DNA of 23,264 nt. It comes from a virus. Numbering within the stretch: position 1 is the first letter of the stretch; every line of letters starts with the position of its first letter. Positions 1 through 6,898 of the stretch are shown piece by piece. The notes beneath the pieces are model-generated. The model did not search any database and had not been told where the DNA came from. It saw only the letters and a list, made by a program, of their open reading frames with translations. The stretch covers positions 1 to 23,264 of IMG/VR virus record IMGVR_UViG_3300021963_000673. One strand, 5' to 3'. The position numbers were made by a program, and so were the translations under genes.

Positions 1-519
1 AATTTTACCTTGTCTAATACACATTGGTTCTTTATTGAAATATGTGCTTACTATTTCTGAATGACTAAGGTCACCAACAAATGTACAACCATCACGGAAG
101 AATATTCGTTCTTCTTCGCCTTTCCATACACAATGAGCTGCAATATTAAAACTTCTCATAATATCAGCAGTCGGTCTCTTTATGTATTGAACTGGTTCAG
201 CACCCTTCAATATATCAAAGTAATCAGGTCCTGCCCAATATGCACCAACACAAACACCCAAATAGGCTCCACCATTTTCCACAAATTCTGCTACAGCATT
301 TGCATTTTTTCTTGGGAACATATGGAAGTAATCGTCTGCACCCCCAATCGCACCACCAGGAAATATTAGCATATCTACACCAGAAAATGTTTCAGCCTTA
401 CATTCTTCTTTTCTGAAAATTTTAATATTATAATGTGGAGATAGCACATGAAGAAAACCATCACTCATTGATATTGCACTTTTGGTTCGGTCATCTTGAA
501 ATAAAGCTATAGTTTTCAT
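1..519 (-). CDS. Class I glutamine amidotransferase-like protein (BPL_N type), 3' end outside window
   Basis: The first 173 residues are present; the reading frame stays open to base 1, so the C-terminus lies outside the window. The fold signature is a class I glutamine amidotransferase-like domain: a hydrophobic strand ending in FPGGA (residues 53-57) and a nucleophile elbow GVCVGAYWAG with the presumed catalytic Cys90. The GxCxGAY form resembles the N-terminal domain of biotin-protein-ligase-like proteins (BPL_N) more than a standard GATase, whose elbow is usually GxCxG followed by other residues. The catalytic His and acid would lie further on and cannot be checked. The start is the ATG at 519, which overlaps the stop of the upstream membrane-protein gene as ATGA. 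Its place downstream of thyX and nrdA hints at a role in nucleotide or cofactor metabolism, but the substrate is unknown. Confidence 0.8.
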   Translation of the reverse strand, partial: MKTIALFQDDRTKSAISMSDGFLHVLSPHYNIKIFRKEECKAETFSGVDMLIFPGGAIGGADDYFHMFPRKNANAVAEFVENGGAYLGVCVGAYWAGPDYFDILKGAEPVQYIKRPTADIMRSFNIAAHCVWKGEEERIFFRDGCTFVGDLSHSEIVSTYFNKEPMCIRQGKI

Positions 520-764
520 ACTAATAATTTTCTCTTTCTCAAAATCATACCAACATATGTTCCACAAAATGCACCCACGCCTGCTGGTATTAATAACCAA
601 TAGTTGGTGGTGTAATTTATGACTGCTACGCAAGCGATTACGAATACAACTACTGCCCAAAAACTAGCCTTAATTGTTTGTTCTTCTTGTACTGCCTTTA
701 AATAATAAGTATAAAATATATCTGTAAAAAACACAGCAAAAAAAGTCACAACATAATCTATCAT
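516..764 (-). CDS. Small membrane protein resembling the UPF0316/DUF5698 membrane module
   Basis: This 82-residue protein has three likely membrane segments (about residues 3-22, 33-52 and 55-75) and a basic end (LRKRK). The spacing, and the motif AGVGAFCGTYVGM near the third helix, look like the membrane half of UPF0316/DUF5698 proteins, whose third helix carries G-x-x-x-GTYVG. The cytoplasmic DUF2179 domain that usually follows in cellular proteins is missing, so it would be a stand-alone membrane module. The family match is by eye only. It starts at an ATG 9 bases after the nrdA stop and is coupled by ATGA to the next gene, so it is part of the primase-thyX-nrdA operon. Function is unknown. 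Confidence 0.75.
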   Translation of the reverse strand: MIDYVVTFFAVFFTDIFYTYYLKAVQEEQTIKASFWAVVVFVIACVAVINYTTNYWLLIPAGVGAFCGTYVGMILRKRKLLV

Positions 765-773
765 AATTATCTT

Positions 774-2573
774 TTAGCCTTCACAAGCTAAACATACATC
801 ATCACTTGATGCCATTTGTTTTAGGTCAATTTCATCAATCACCTGACGTTCAATCTTTTTAGATACTTTATCTGCCTTTGCTAGTTTCTCAGAACGGCAG
901 TAGTATAGTGTTTTTAGTCCTGCTTTCCATGCCATAAAATGAACAGCATGGAGATATTTCACATTTACATCTGGTCTAAAGAATAGGTTAACGGATTGCG
1001 CTTGGTCAATGTAATGTTGTCTGTCAGCTGCGTGTTCCACAACCCATCGCTGGTCAATTTCCATAGACGTTTTGAATACATCTTTGGTCCAGTCATCCAA
1101 AAACTCCAAGTGCTGAACCGATCCATCGTTTGCAATGATACTTGACCAGATTTCTTGGTAGTCCAAAGATTTGTCTGCATCACATTTCTCCTTGATGATT
1201 TTATCCAAATAACGATTCTTGTTTAAGAAAGCACCACTCAATGTATCTTGGCGATATGCATTTGCACGATACGGTTCAATAGATGGACTTGTGTTACCCA
1301 TAAGAATAGAGCTAGATGCATTTGGTGCAATAGCCATCACATGAGCAAATCTACGACCAGTACCTTCACAATCAGGTGGTGAACCACGTTCTGAACCAAG
1401 TTCTAAGTTTGCTTTTTCCAATCCTTGATTGATATGTTGGAAGATTTGTTTGTTTCTTCCAACCGCCATCGCTGACTCCCAAGGAAAGTTATGACGTTGT
1501 AAGTAAGCGTGAAACCCAAGAGCTCCAATGCCAATGCTTCTCTCACGTTGAGCAGAATATTTTGCTCTGGAAATAGTGTCTGGTGCATTATCAATAAAAT
1601 ACTGCAACACATTATCAAGCATTTCTGCTACATCTTTAAGGAATAATTCATTATTTTTCCAATCGTCATAATATTCCAAATTTAAACTAGACAGGCAGCA
1701 TACAGCTGTACGTTCTTTGTCGGTTGGTAAAATAATCTCTGAACACAAATTTGATTGGCGAATTTTCAAACCAAGTTTCTTTTGGAACTCAGGCATCGCA
1801 CGATTACTTGTATCAATAAAGTGTAAATATGGTTCACCAGTTTGCATACGCATTTCTAAAATACGTTGCCATAATTCTCTTGCAGGTATGGTGTCTTTCA
1901 CCTCACCGTTGTGAGGGTCTTTTAACTGCCATGTATCATCAAATTCAGGGTCAAGCATACACTTTTCAATGATGTGCATGAAGTCATCGGTGATATTAAT
2001 ACCATGATGTAGGTTCAATGTACGCATGTTGGGGTCACCAGTTGGTTTTCTCATCTCCAAAAAGATAAGAATATCTGGATGACTAATATCAAGATAAGCG
2101 GCATAAGAACCACGGCGAGTACGACCCTGACGGTATGCGAGGCTTGATGCATCATAAGTACGCAAATGAGGCATGACACCAACAGACTTATCATCGGTAC
2201 TACGAATTCCAATTCCAATTCCAACTCCGCCTCCTAACATTGATAACCAGTTTACTTCCGCCAAGCAATCAACAAGACCTTCTGCACTATCATCGAGATA
2301 AGGTAAGAAGCATGAAATAGGAAGGCCACGCTTAGAACGCCCAAAACTAAGAATGGGAGTAGAATAAGAAAGCCAATGTCTGCTAGAATAATCATATAGT
2401 CTTTGCGAATGTTCTTGATTAGAACCAAAAGCTTTCGATACATAGGCGAATCTCTCCTGTGGTGATACTTCTTCTTCTTTCATGTAAGATTCTTTAAGGC
2501 GCATTTTGCCTAAATCATCAAACAAATTGTCCCGAGAATAGTCGACCTTAATACCGTGAACGATATCTTCCAT
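774..2573 (-). CDS. nrdA: Class I ribonucleoside-diphosphate reductase, alpha subunit
   Basis: NrdA reduces ribonucleoside diphosphates to deoxyribonucleotides for phage DNA synthesis. Every catalytic feature is visible in the 599-residue form: Cys88 (PISCFL) and Cys293 (VCCLSSLN) as the redox pair, the active-site loop NLCSEI with Asn275, Cys277 (thiyl radical) and Glu279, the adjacent tyrosines Tyr557-Tyr558 (radical transfer from the beta subunit), and a C-terminal CLAC pair (Cys594/Cys597) that would pass on reducing power. The glycine-rich LGGGVGIGIG (about 113-122) is typical. The N-terminal ATP cone is absent, so dATP feedback through that site should be lost, and the protein is shorter than E. 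coli NrdA (about 760 aa). The ATG at 2573 has GGAG six bases upstream; a TTG at 2585 is less likely. It follows thyX directly. No nrdB is present in the window. Confidence 0.97.
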   Translation of the reverse strand: MEDIVHGIKVDYSRDNLFDDLGKMRLKESYMKEEEVSPQERFAYVSKAFGSNQEHSQRLYDYSSRHWLSYSTPILSFGRSKRGLPISCFLPYLDDSAEGLVDCLAEVNWLSMLGGGVGIGIGIRSTDDKSVGVMPHLRTYDASSLAYRQGRTRRGSYAAYLDISHPDILIFLEMRKPTGDPNMRTLNLHHGINITDDFMHIIEKCMLDPEFDDTWQLKDPHNGEVKDTIPARELWQRILEMRMQTGEPYLHFIDTSNRAMPEFQKKLGLKIRQSNLCSEIILPTDKERTAVCCLSSLNLEYYDDWKNNELFLKDVAEMLDNVLQYFIDNAPDTISRAKYSAQRERSIGIGALGFHAYLQRHNFPWESAMAVGRNKQIFQHINQGLEKANLELGSERGSPPDCEGTGRRFAHVMAIAPNASSSILMGNTSPSIEPYRANAYRQDTLSGAFLNKNRYLDKIIKEKCDADKSLDYQEIWSSIIANDGSVQHLEFLDDWTKDVFKTSMEIDQRWVVEHAADRQHYIDQAQSVNLFFRPDVNVKYLHAVHFMAWKAGLKTLYYCRSEKLAKADKVSKKIERQVIDEIDLKQMASSDDVCLACEG

Positions 2574-2593
2574 TAATTGCTCCAATTTTATTA

Positions 2594-3271
2594 TTATTCT
2601 GTGATAAACTCATTCGCCATTGGAAATACTTTGGCGATTACTTTTGCACATTGTAGTGCAATCTCTCTGTGTTCTTTTTGTGTGCCGTTTGCTGAGCGGA
2701 GTTGTATATAGTGAATCCAAGAACGCAAGGTTCCATTCATATACAACCGTGAAACTGTTAGGCCTTCAGGTAGAACAGCACGAGCCTGTTCTTTTGCAAT
2801 ACCATTTTTGATAGCCCATTCATACTCCTGCTTGACTGAAAACAATACACGTTTCTGAGCACGTTCCCATTCAATCGCTAGCAGTTTTTGCGTTTCATCA
2901 TTCATATCAAATTCAACAGAATTTTGGCGATTCTTTGTATCCTGAAATCTTGCTTCACGCAATACAAATGCATCATCTAATTCTGCCGTTGGGTCAGCGT
3001 AGCGTTGTGAAAACTCCTGAAAACTAAACGAACGGTGACGTAAAATTTGACGAGCAATATCTCTTGTCGTTTCAATTTCCAAGCACATACTCACCATCTC
3101 CAAAGGAGACCAATGTTGGTTTTTAACCAAATATCTAATTAACTTCTCTGCGGTATCTTTATTGTTTTGATTTGCGGGATTTGATACCCGAGCACAAAAC
3201 GCCACCAGCTCAGTCATATTCTCTGCAAAATAACTCTCAGGTTGTGAATAACTAATCAATTCTATCTTCAT
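2594..3271 (-). CDS. thyX: Flavin-dependent thymidylate synthase
   Basis: ThyX makes dTMP from dUMP using methylene-tetrahydrofolate and FAD/NADPH. The 225-residue product carries the ThyX signature as RHRSFSFQEFSQRY (residues 78-91), a variant of RHRxxSxNExSxRY with Gln in place of Asn. It also has the upstream HWSPLE (53-58) and the C-terminal substrate-binding stretch around NGTLRSWIHYIQLR. The length is normal for the family. The ATG at 3271 is chosen because it overlaps the primase stop as ATGA and has GGAAGA just upstream; a TTG four codons earlier (3283) is unlikely. The order primase-thyX-nrdA is a compact replication and dNTP-supply operon. A phage with its own ThyX does not depend on host ThyA and does not turn tetrahydrofolate into dihydrofolate. 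Confidence 0.97.
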   Translation of the reverse strand: MKIELISYSQPESYFAENMTELVAFCARVSNPANQNNKDTAEKLIRYLVKNQHWSPLEMVSMCLEIETTRDIARQILRHRSFSFQEFSQRYADPTAELDDAFVLREARFQDTKNRQNSVEFDMNDETQKLLAIEWERAQKRVLFSVKQEYEWAIKNGIAKEQARAVLPEGLTVSRLYMNGTLRSWIHYIQLRSANGTQKEHREIALQCAKVIAKVFPMANEFITE

Positions 3272-4299
3272 AATTTCTTCCAAAAAACATATTTGGCCTG
3301 TGCTTGCAGACCATTGAATGTGTTACTACTTATAATATTCTCAATTTCGTCCGGTGATATGCCAGACATGACCATTTCATTAATATCTTTTGCTGCAATA
3401 TTGTCTGGCCAAATAACAACATCGTAACCCATCTTAATTGAGTCAGCCATCAACTTGACAATTTCTTTATTTCTAGGTTCATTATCAAATATCAATACTT
3501 TATTTTCATTCTCAAATAATTTGGCAGTTTGAATCAACGCACTATCACCACTGGCAATACAGTTTGATAGGAACATAGAATCAATAGGACCCTCAACAAT
3601 CTTAATAAGTTTGTTAGTGTCTACTTTGTCCACGCCATAAATTAATTTGTCCTGCGTTTCTTTCGTTCGCAAGGTAACATATCTTAATTTATAGTCGGAG
3701 TTTTCGAGGGCACGACCAGAGATACCAATGAGCTCATTATACTTATCATAGAAAGGAATTACAAGCCTTTTATCGGCAGTTAATTCTTTTTCATGGTTAG
3801 GCATAACTTCATCACAGAATTTTTTAAAGTTATCTGTGTATAGAAGTTTGTCATAGAAGTTTTTTGGTAGTTGGCGTTTCTCTGCATAGGTTAGACAAAA
3901 ATGTCCACTCGGCAGTTTGCTGAGCCATTCGGCGTTTTCGAAGACTTTTTGTTTTTCGAGTTTGTCGAACCTTGGTGAAGGTATGTCGAAAGCTGGGTCT
4001 TTGAAATTGGAGAAACCGGATTCACCCGATTTGTATCGTTCAAGCACGTACTCTTTATGTAGTGCTGGGTCGACATGTTTGATGAGATTACCAAGATTAG
4101 TACCTACCCCACAGTTATGGCAGTTATAGAAAAGATTTGTGCCTTTTTGAAACACATACCCACGAGCCTTACTTAGGTTCTTCTTACTGTCACCACAAAT
4201 TGGGCAGGAGAAGTTCCATAGGTAATCTTTCTTCTGCTTGAAGTTACGCAAGCGAGAAGAAATTAACCTGATATATTTGGATTCGATTGAGATTGACAT
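3268..4299 (-). CDS. DNA primase, T4 gp61-type (zinc finger + TOPRIM)
   Basis: The primase makes RNA primers for lagging-strand synthesis and works with the gp41-type helicase encoded at the right end of the window. In the 343-residue form the N-terminal zinc-binding domain has CPICGDS (Cys32, Cys35) and YNCHNCG (Cys60, Cys63) with the KARGY motif between them, as in T4 gp61. The C-terminal TOPRIM part shows EGPIDS (Glu236, Asp240), IFDNEPRNKEI (Asp272) and WPDNIAAKDINEMV, all typical of T4-like phage primases. The ATG at 4299 is chosen because the family starts close to this point; a GTG at 4317 lies inside the likely promoter. Almost no leader separates that promoter from the ATG. The stop overlaps the thyX start as ATGA. 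Confidence 0.93.
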   Translation of the reverse strand: MSISIESKYIRLISSRLRNFKQKKDYLWNFSCPICGDSKKNLSKARGYVFQKGTNLFYNCHNCGVGTNLGNLIKHVDPALHKEYVLERYKSGESGFSNFKDPAFDIPSPRFDKLEKQKVFENAEWLSKLPSGHFCLTYAEKRQLPKNFYDKLLYTDNFKKFCDEVMPNHEKELTADKRLVIPFYDKYNELIGISGRALENSDYKLRYVTLRTKETQDKLIYGVDKVDTNKLIKIVEGPIDSMFLSNCIASGDSALIQTAKLFENENKVLIFDNEPRNKEIVKLMADSIKMGYDVVIWPDNIAAKDINEMVMSGISPDEIENIISSNTFNGLQAQAKYVFWKKL

Positions 4300-4307
4300 A
4301 GAATCAT

Positions 4308-4336
4308 AATATAACACAACCTAAAGAGGTTGTCAA
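4308..4336 (-). promoter_or_regulatory. Sigma70-like promoter for primase-thyX-nrdA
   Basis: On the minus strand a perfect -35 box TTGACA (4336-4331) is followed by exactly 17 bases and a -10 box TATATT (4313-4308, 5 of 6 to consensus). Transcription should begin near 4301, two or three bases before the primase ATG. It lies directly behind the stop of the last lysis-region gene, where an independent start for the replication genes would be expected. It differs from the late-type TATAAATA-like motifs elsewhere in the window, so it would be read by host sigma70 polymerase, probably early. Confidence 0.6.
4317..4332 (-). promoter_or_regulatory. Perfect 16-base dyad in the promoter spacer (operator or weak hairpin)
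   Basis: CAACCT-CTTT-AGGTTG is a perfect six-base inverted repeat with a four-base centre lying between the -35 and -10 boxes of the primase promoter. As DNA it could be an operator for a repressor or co-activator. As RNA from upstream it could form a short hairpin, but no uridine run follows, so a strong intrinsic terminator is unlikely. Confidence 0.45.
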
Positions 4337-4338
4337 TC

Positions 4339-4779
4339 TCAATTAAAAAGTTTGCCTAACATTCCTAAATCAACGTGTGAGAATAACCAGGCAAGAACAA
4401 GAATACCACCCGCAGCCATCCACTTCCATTCCAAAATCTTCTTCAACTCATTATCTTCTTTTCTATTATGTTCTGCAATGTCTTCACGCAAGGATTTAAT
4501 TTCGTCCATGATGCGGCGCTCGGTCAACTCTAACTTGTCGGATAAGTTTCTATCGACCGTTGTGATTCTGGAATGTAATTCTTTGATATCGGCCACAGTA
4601 TCTTGCTTTCTTTTGTCCATGTCATTATATATCTGATTAACCATTTGGTCGTGGTTATCCACCAGTCTGTCAATGACTTTATCCATTTTATCACAAAGCT
4701 GGGTGATGGTGGCGACCTGTGTTTTAAGGACGCCAACATCAACCTTCATATCAATAAAATCGCTGTCCTGTGAAGACAT
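4339..4779 (-). CDS. Coiled-coil protein with C-terminal membrane anchor (XhlA-like layout)
   Basis: The 146-residue product is a long, highly charged heptad-type helix (about residues 12-112) followed by one hydrophobic segment (about 117-136) and a short tail. This is the layout of XhlA/hemolysin-type phage proteins, which sit at the inner membrane beside holins, but no motif proves that identity. The ATG at 4779 overlaps the stop of the upstream secreted-protein gene as TAATG. It is the last gene of the lysis region; the primase promoter begins right after its stop. A lysis accessory or membrane-tethered role is inferred from layout and position only. Confidence 0.8.
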   Translation of the reverse strand: MSSQDSDFIDMKVDVGVLKTQVATITQLCDKMDKVIDRLVDNHDQMVNQIYNDMDKRKQDTVADIKELHSRITTVDRNLSDKLELTERRIMDEIKSLREDIAEHNRKEDNELKKILEWKWMAAGGILVLAWLFSHVDLGMLGKLFN

Positions 4780-4994
4780 TATTTCTTTTCTGGCAACTTG
4801 GTGCCTTCAAGTTTCTTGTGAGATTTCATTTCTTTACAGGTTTGCTTTACTTTTCCTGTTTTTGGATCCTTAACAGGTTTACCCTCTTTATCTTTTACAT
4901 CAACGCAAACTGTAACAGTTTCTTTCTTTTCTTGTGCTTGAACTGGTAGAATAAAGCCGAGTGCAATGATTGCTGAAATTAAAATATTTTTCAT
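4779..4994 (-). CDS. Small secreted protein with signal peptide
   Basis: A 71-residue protein with a clear Sec signal peptide: MKN, a hydrophobic core to about residue 16, then VQAQ with a likely cut after residue 20 (VQA|Q). The mature part is about 51 residues, lysine-rich, with two cysteines (about residues 29 and 52) that could form one disulfide in the periplasm. A short alternation of Lys, Gly, Asp and Pro suggests a beta hairpin. The ATG at 4994 overlaps the upstream stop as ATGA and has AGGA seven bases upstream. I do not recognise a family. Its place among membrane and lysis genes suggests action in the host envelope. Confidence 0.8.
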   Translation of the reverse strand: MKNILISAIIALGFILPVQAQEKKETVTVCVDVKDKEGKPVKDPKTGKVKQTCKEMKSHKKLEGTKLPEKK

Positions 4995-5227
4995 GGAATT
5001 TCCTTTTTGGTATCTTTGTTTAATGGTGCAAATTTTTCAGATGCTGTCACGCCTAATCCAACCATAGCCAAATATATCATGCTATCAAACATAAATTGTT
5101 TTACTTCAAAACCCCAAAATAAGTTTGCAACAAACGCAACGGCACATAGCAAAAAAGATAGAAATGTAACTACTCTTTTGCTACTGAGCGTGCCGTTGTG
5201 GCTATCGTTTAATAGACCGTTTATCAC
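4991..5227 (-). CDS. Two-helix membrane protein, holin candidate (GTG start)
   Basis: The 78-residue product has a short polar N-terminus containing SSKR, two membrane segments (about residues 18-40 and 45-62) and a charged tail with KDTKK. Size, two helices and position just behind the endolysin fit a class II holin, which would form the membrane lesion that releases the signal-less endolysin. Small SSKR-containing two-helix proteins occur in many marine phages, but I know of no proof of holin activity for them. The start is GTG at 5227, forming a GTGA overlap with the upstream stop. There is no clear Shine-Dalgarno site, so translation is probably coupled. Confidence 0.75.
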   Translation of the reverse strand: MINGLLNDSHNGTLSSKRVVTFLSFLLCAVAFVANLFWGFEVKQFMFDSMIYLAMVGLGVTASEKFAPLNKDTKKEIP

Positions 5228-5700
5228 AATAATTGTTGTGGTGGTTGAACTGGTGCTGGTTTACCACCAAATCCTGTGACAACTTGTGGTGCAAAATCTG
5301 CCGCAGCAGGCCCTCCACTTATTGTACTTGATGATCCAGATGATACTGTCGGCGCAACAGTAGCAGAAAGTAAAGAAGCACTATTTTTTGCAGCAGAGTC
5401 AGCATTAGATGCGGCCTGTTTTTGTGCTGCTAGCATTGCTTCTTGGTCTTCTTTTTTAGCACCTGCAAGCATAATACCTGATAGAGTACCAGTTAAAAAT
5501 GTTGCAATAGGAATAATTAACTCAAAGAATTTTTGGTCAATTGGTGATATTGCGTTTAATGGCTGTGTAACAAAAATTATTGAGTACAAAACGACAAAAA
5601 CAATTCCTGTTAGTGTTAATGCAAGACAAACACCAATGAAGAATTTCAGTCGAGCCATCAACTGTTCTTCGGTGTAAATGAATGTATCTTTATTTTCCAC
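5224..5700 (-). CDS. Two-helix membrane protein with Ala/Ser/Pro-rich tail
   Basis: The 158-residue product has two membrane segments (about residues 18-44 and 58-79) joined by a short loop, then a low-complexity tail rich in Ala, Ser, Gly and Pro that ends in PVQPPQQLL. The start is GTG at 5700, supported by AAGGAG with good spacing; the gene overlaps the preceding one by 11 bases. Similar phage proteins keep the segment around PIDQKFFELIIPIATFLTG, but I know of no tested function. In this position it may be a second holin-like or antiholin-like protein. The tail could be periplasmic or cytoplasmic depending on topology, which the sequence does not settle. Confidence 0.8.
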   Translation of the reverse strand: MENKDTFIYTEEQLMARLKFFIGVCLALTLTGIVFVVLYSIIFVTQPLNAISPIDQKFFELIIPIATFLTGTLSGIMLAGAKKEDQEAMLAAQKQAASNADSAAKNSASLLSATVAPTVSSGSSSTISGGPAAADFAPQVVTGFGGKPAPVQPPQQLL

Positions 5701-5986
5701 AATTTGCTCCTTGTACAGGTGTTGGGCATGCTGCAGGCGCTGTGCTTTGCATCATAGGTTCAGTTCTGGTTGGCGGTGGTCCTAATCTTGGATCACGTTG
5801 GCCTTTAAAAATATGTTCTGGACATGTTCTACTTACATCACACTTTGGCATTTTACAAAAATCTTTTTCCCAATTATCAGGGTCCTGACATGGATATCTA
5901 AATCTGTCACCCCCAAAAATTGCAAGACCCAATGGCAAAAGTATTAACACCAATAATGATAAAAATAATTTTCTATCATTCAACAT
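5690..5986 (-). CDS. Cysteine-rich membrane-anchored or secreted small protein
   Basis: A 98-residue protein with one N-terminal hydrophobic segment (about residues 8-25) followed by GGDRFRYPC. Six cysteines follow in the remaining part (about 33, 44, 49, 55, 87 and 96), and the end is proline-rich. The even number of cysteines after a signal anchor suggests a disulfide-bonded domain in the periplasm. I recognise the GGDRFRYPCQDP start as recurring in aquatic T4-like phages but know no function. The ATG at 5986 has AGGAG eight bases upstream, one base after the endolysin stop. It belongs to the lysis and envelope block. Confidence 0.8.
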   Translation of the reverse strand: MLNDRKLFLSLLVLILLPLGLAIFGGDRFRYPCQDPDNWEKDFCKMPKCDVSRTCPEHIFKGQRDPRLGPPPTRTEPMMQSTAPAACPTPVQGANCGK

Positions 5987-5987
5987 C

Positions 5988-6611
5988 TTACGCTCCTAAA
6001 ACATGTAGTGCGTGTTCATAATGTTTAATTCGGTCATCAAGTCCAATGGTACCACCATTGATACGCTTTGTTAATGTTACGATATCACCTTTATCCGCCC
6101 ATTGATTCAACTTGTTCGTTTCCCAGAACCAACAAGCAGACTGAGCTGCACCTTCAAAGGTTTGTGTATATTCAGCCGCTTCTTCGACAGAAATTCCAAG
6201 TGAACCAGCAAAGAATGTGTAATTGTCTTTACCAGTCAATTGAATGAGTCCACGTCCACGATAACGAAAACCATCGCCTGACGCTTCATCACCGTTACCC
6301 ATGCGGCTTGCATAGATTCGGTTTGCAATTGCTTCTTGTTTGTTTGGACGACTGCAATATTGATTCGCAAGTTCATCTGTTGGAAAATATTTACCAAACA
6401 ACTTACGCAATGTTGCAGGTTTATAGTTTAGATTTTCTTGTAATGCAGTAAAACCACCTGATTCGTGAGCGCATTGTGCGATAAATGCAGCAATTCTTTG
6501 TGCTGTGTTTATTTCATAATCAGGCAATAATTGTGCCAATGCGTTGTGCCATTGGTCAACATAGGGGTTTTTTGGAAGTAATTGTTTTAGTTGTTGTTTT
6601 GTAAGTTCCAT
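5988..6611 (-). CDS. Endolysin, glycoside hydrolase family 19 (chitinase-like)
   Basis: A 207-residue GH19 enzyme that would cut the peptidoglycan glycan chain at lysis. The catalytic pair fits small bacterial GH19 enzymes: Glu50 in AHESGGF as general acid and Glu59 in QENLNY as base, nine residues apart. The substrate-site motif GDGFRYRGRGLIQLTG (112-127) is near-perfect. The whole protein is one catalytic domain without a separate wall-binding domain. It has no signal peptide, so it needs a holin to reach the wall; candidates lie directly downstream. Two spanin-like genes lie directly upstream. The ATG at 6611 overlaps the upstream stop by one base. Confidence 0.95.
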   Translation of the reverse strand: MELTKQQLKQLLPKNPYVDQWHNALAQLLPDYEINTAQRIAAFIAQCAHESGGFTALQENLNYKPATLRKLFGKYFPTDELANQYCSRPNKQEAIANRIYASRMGNGDEASGDGFRYRGRGLIQLTGKDNYTFFAGSLGISVEEAAEYTQTFEGAAQSACWFWETNKLNQWADKGDIVTLTKRINGGTIGLDDRIKHYEHALHVLGA

Positions 6612-6898
6612 TATTTGACACTCTCATAAATGTTTTTTTGAATTTCATACCATTCAATCCATGCATCATTTTTCACGGCGCACTCATAGTAACTTGTGTA
6701 GTTATTTGATATAGTTTTGGTTATATCACTTAACTTTGCATTATCTTTTATTTTTTCTAATTGAGGACATTTTTCTTTTGTGATAGATGGTGCCTCAGGA
6801 AATTTAGCCTTAACAGGCACGGTTGTAGAACAACCTGTCATCAATAATATAATTGCGGCCACCACAAAAAAGAAAATTATTGTTGGAAGTCTCATCAT
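6611..6898 (-). CDS. Outer-membrane lipoprotein, o-spanin (Rz1-like) candidate
   Basis: A 95-residue protein with a lipoprotein signal: basic start, hydrophobic stretch to about residue 20, then the lipobox LMTGC with Cys23 as the lipid site. The residue after Cys23 is Ser, not Asp, which favours sorting to the outer membrane. The mature part has two more cysteines (about 44 and 73) and a conserved-looking end WIEWYEIQK. The gene immediately upstream encodes an inner-membrane coiled-coil protein and overlaps as ATGA, which is the usual two-component spanin order. The endolysin follows. The o-spanin call rests on lipobox plus context, because spanins diverge too much for motif proof. GGAG lies upstream of the ATG. 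Confidence 0.82.
   Translation of the reverse strand: MMRLPTIIFFFVVAAIILLMTGCSTTVPVKAKFPEAPSITKEKCPQLEKIKDNAKLSDITKTISNNYTSYYECAVKNDAWIEWYEIQKNIYESVK

Noticed and set aside
61-369. 102-aa open frame on the plus strand
   Set aside because: It is antisense to the GATase-like gene, which has a clear catalytic motif.
965-1183. Short minus-strand frame inside nrdA
   Set aside because: Unlike the nested frame at 12603-12896, no strong ribosome site or codon reversal was noted, and nrdA is conserved here.
3661-3720. TATAAATT late-promoter-like box inside the primase gene
   Set aside because: It lies within coding sequence with no gene starting soon after, and such AT-rich 7-of-8 matches are expected by chance.
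4317-4332. Intrinsic terminator at the end of the lysis block
   Set aside because: The stem is only six base pairs and is followed by TGTTATATT without a uridine run; its position in a promoter spacer fits an operator better.
5276-5677. 133-aa open frame on the plus strand
   Set aside because: It is antisense to the two-helix membrane protein with the Ala/Ser-rich tail, whose codon bias keeps the opposite strand open.
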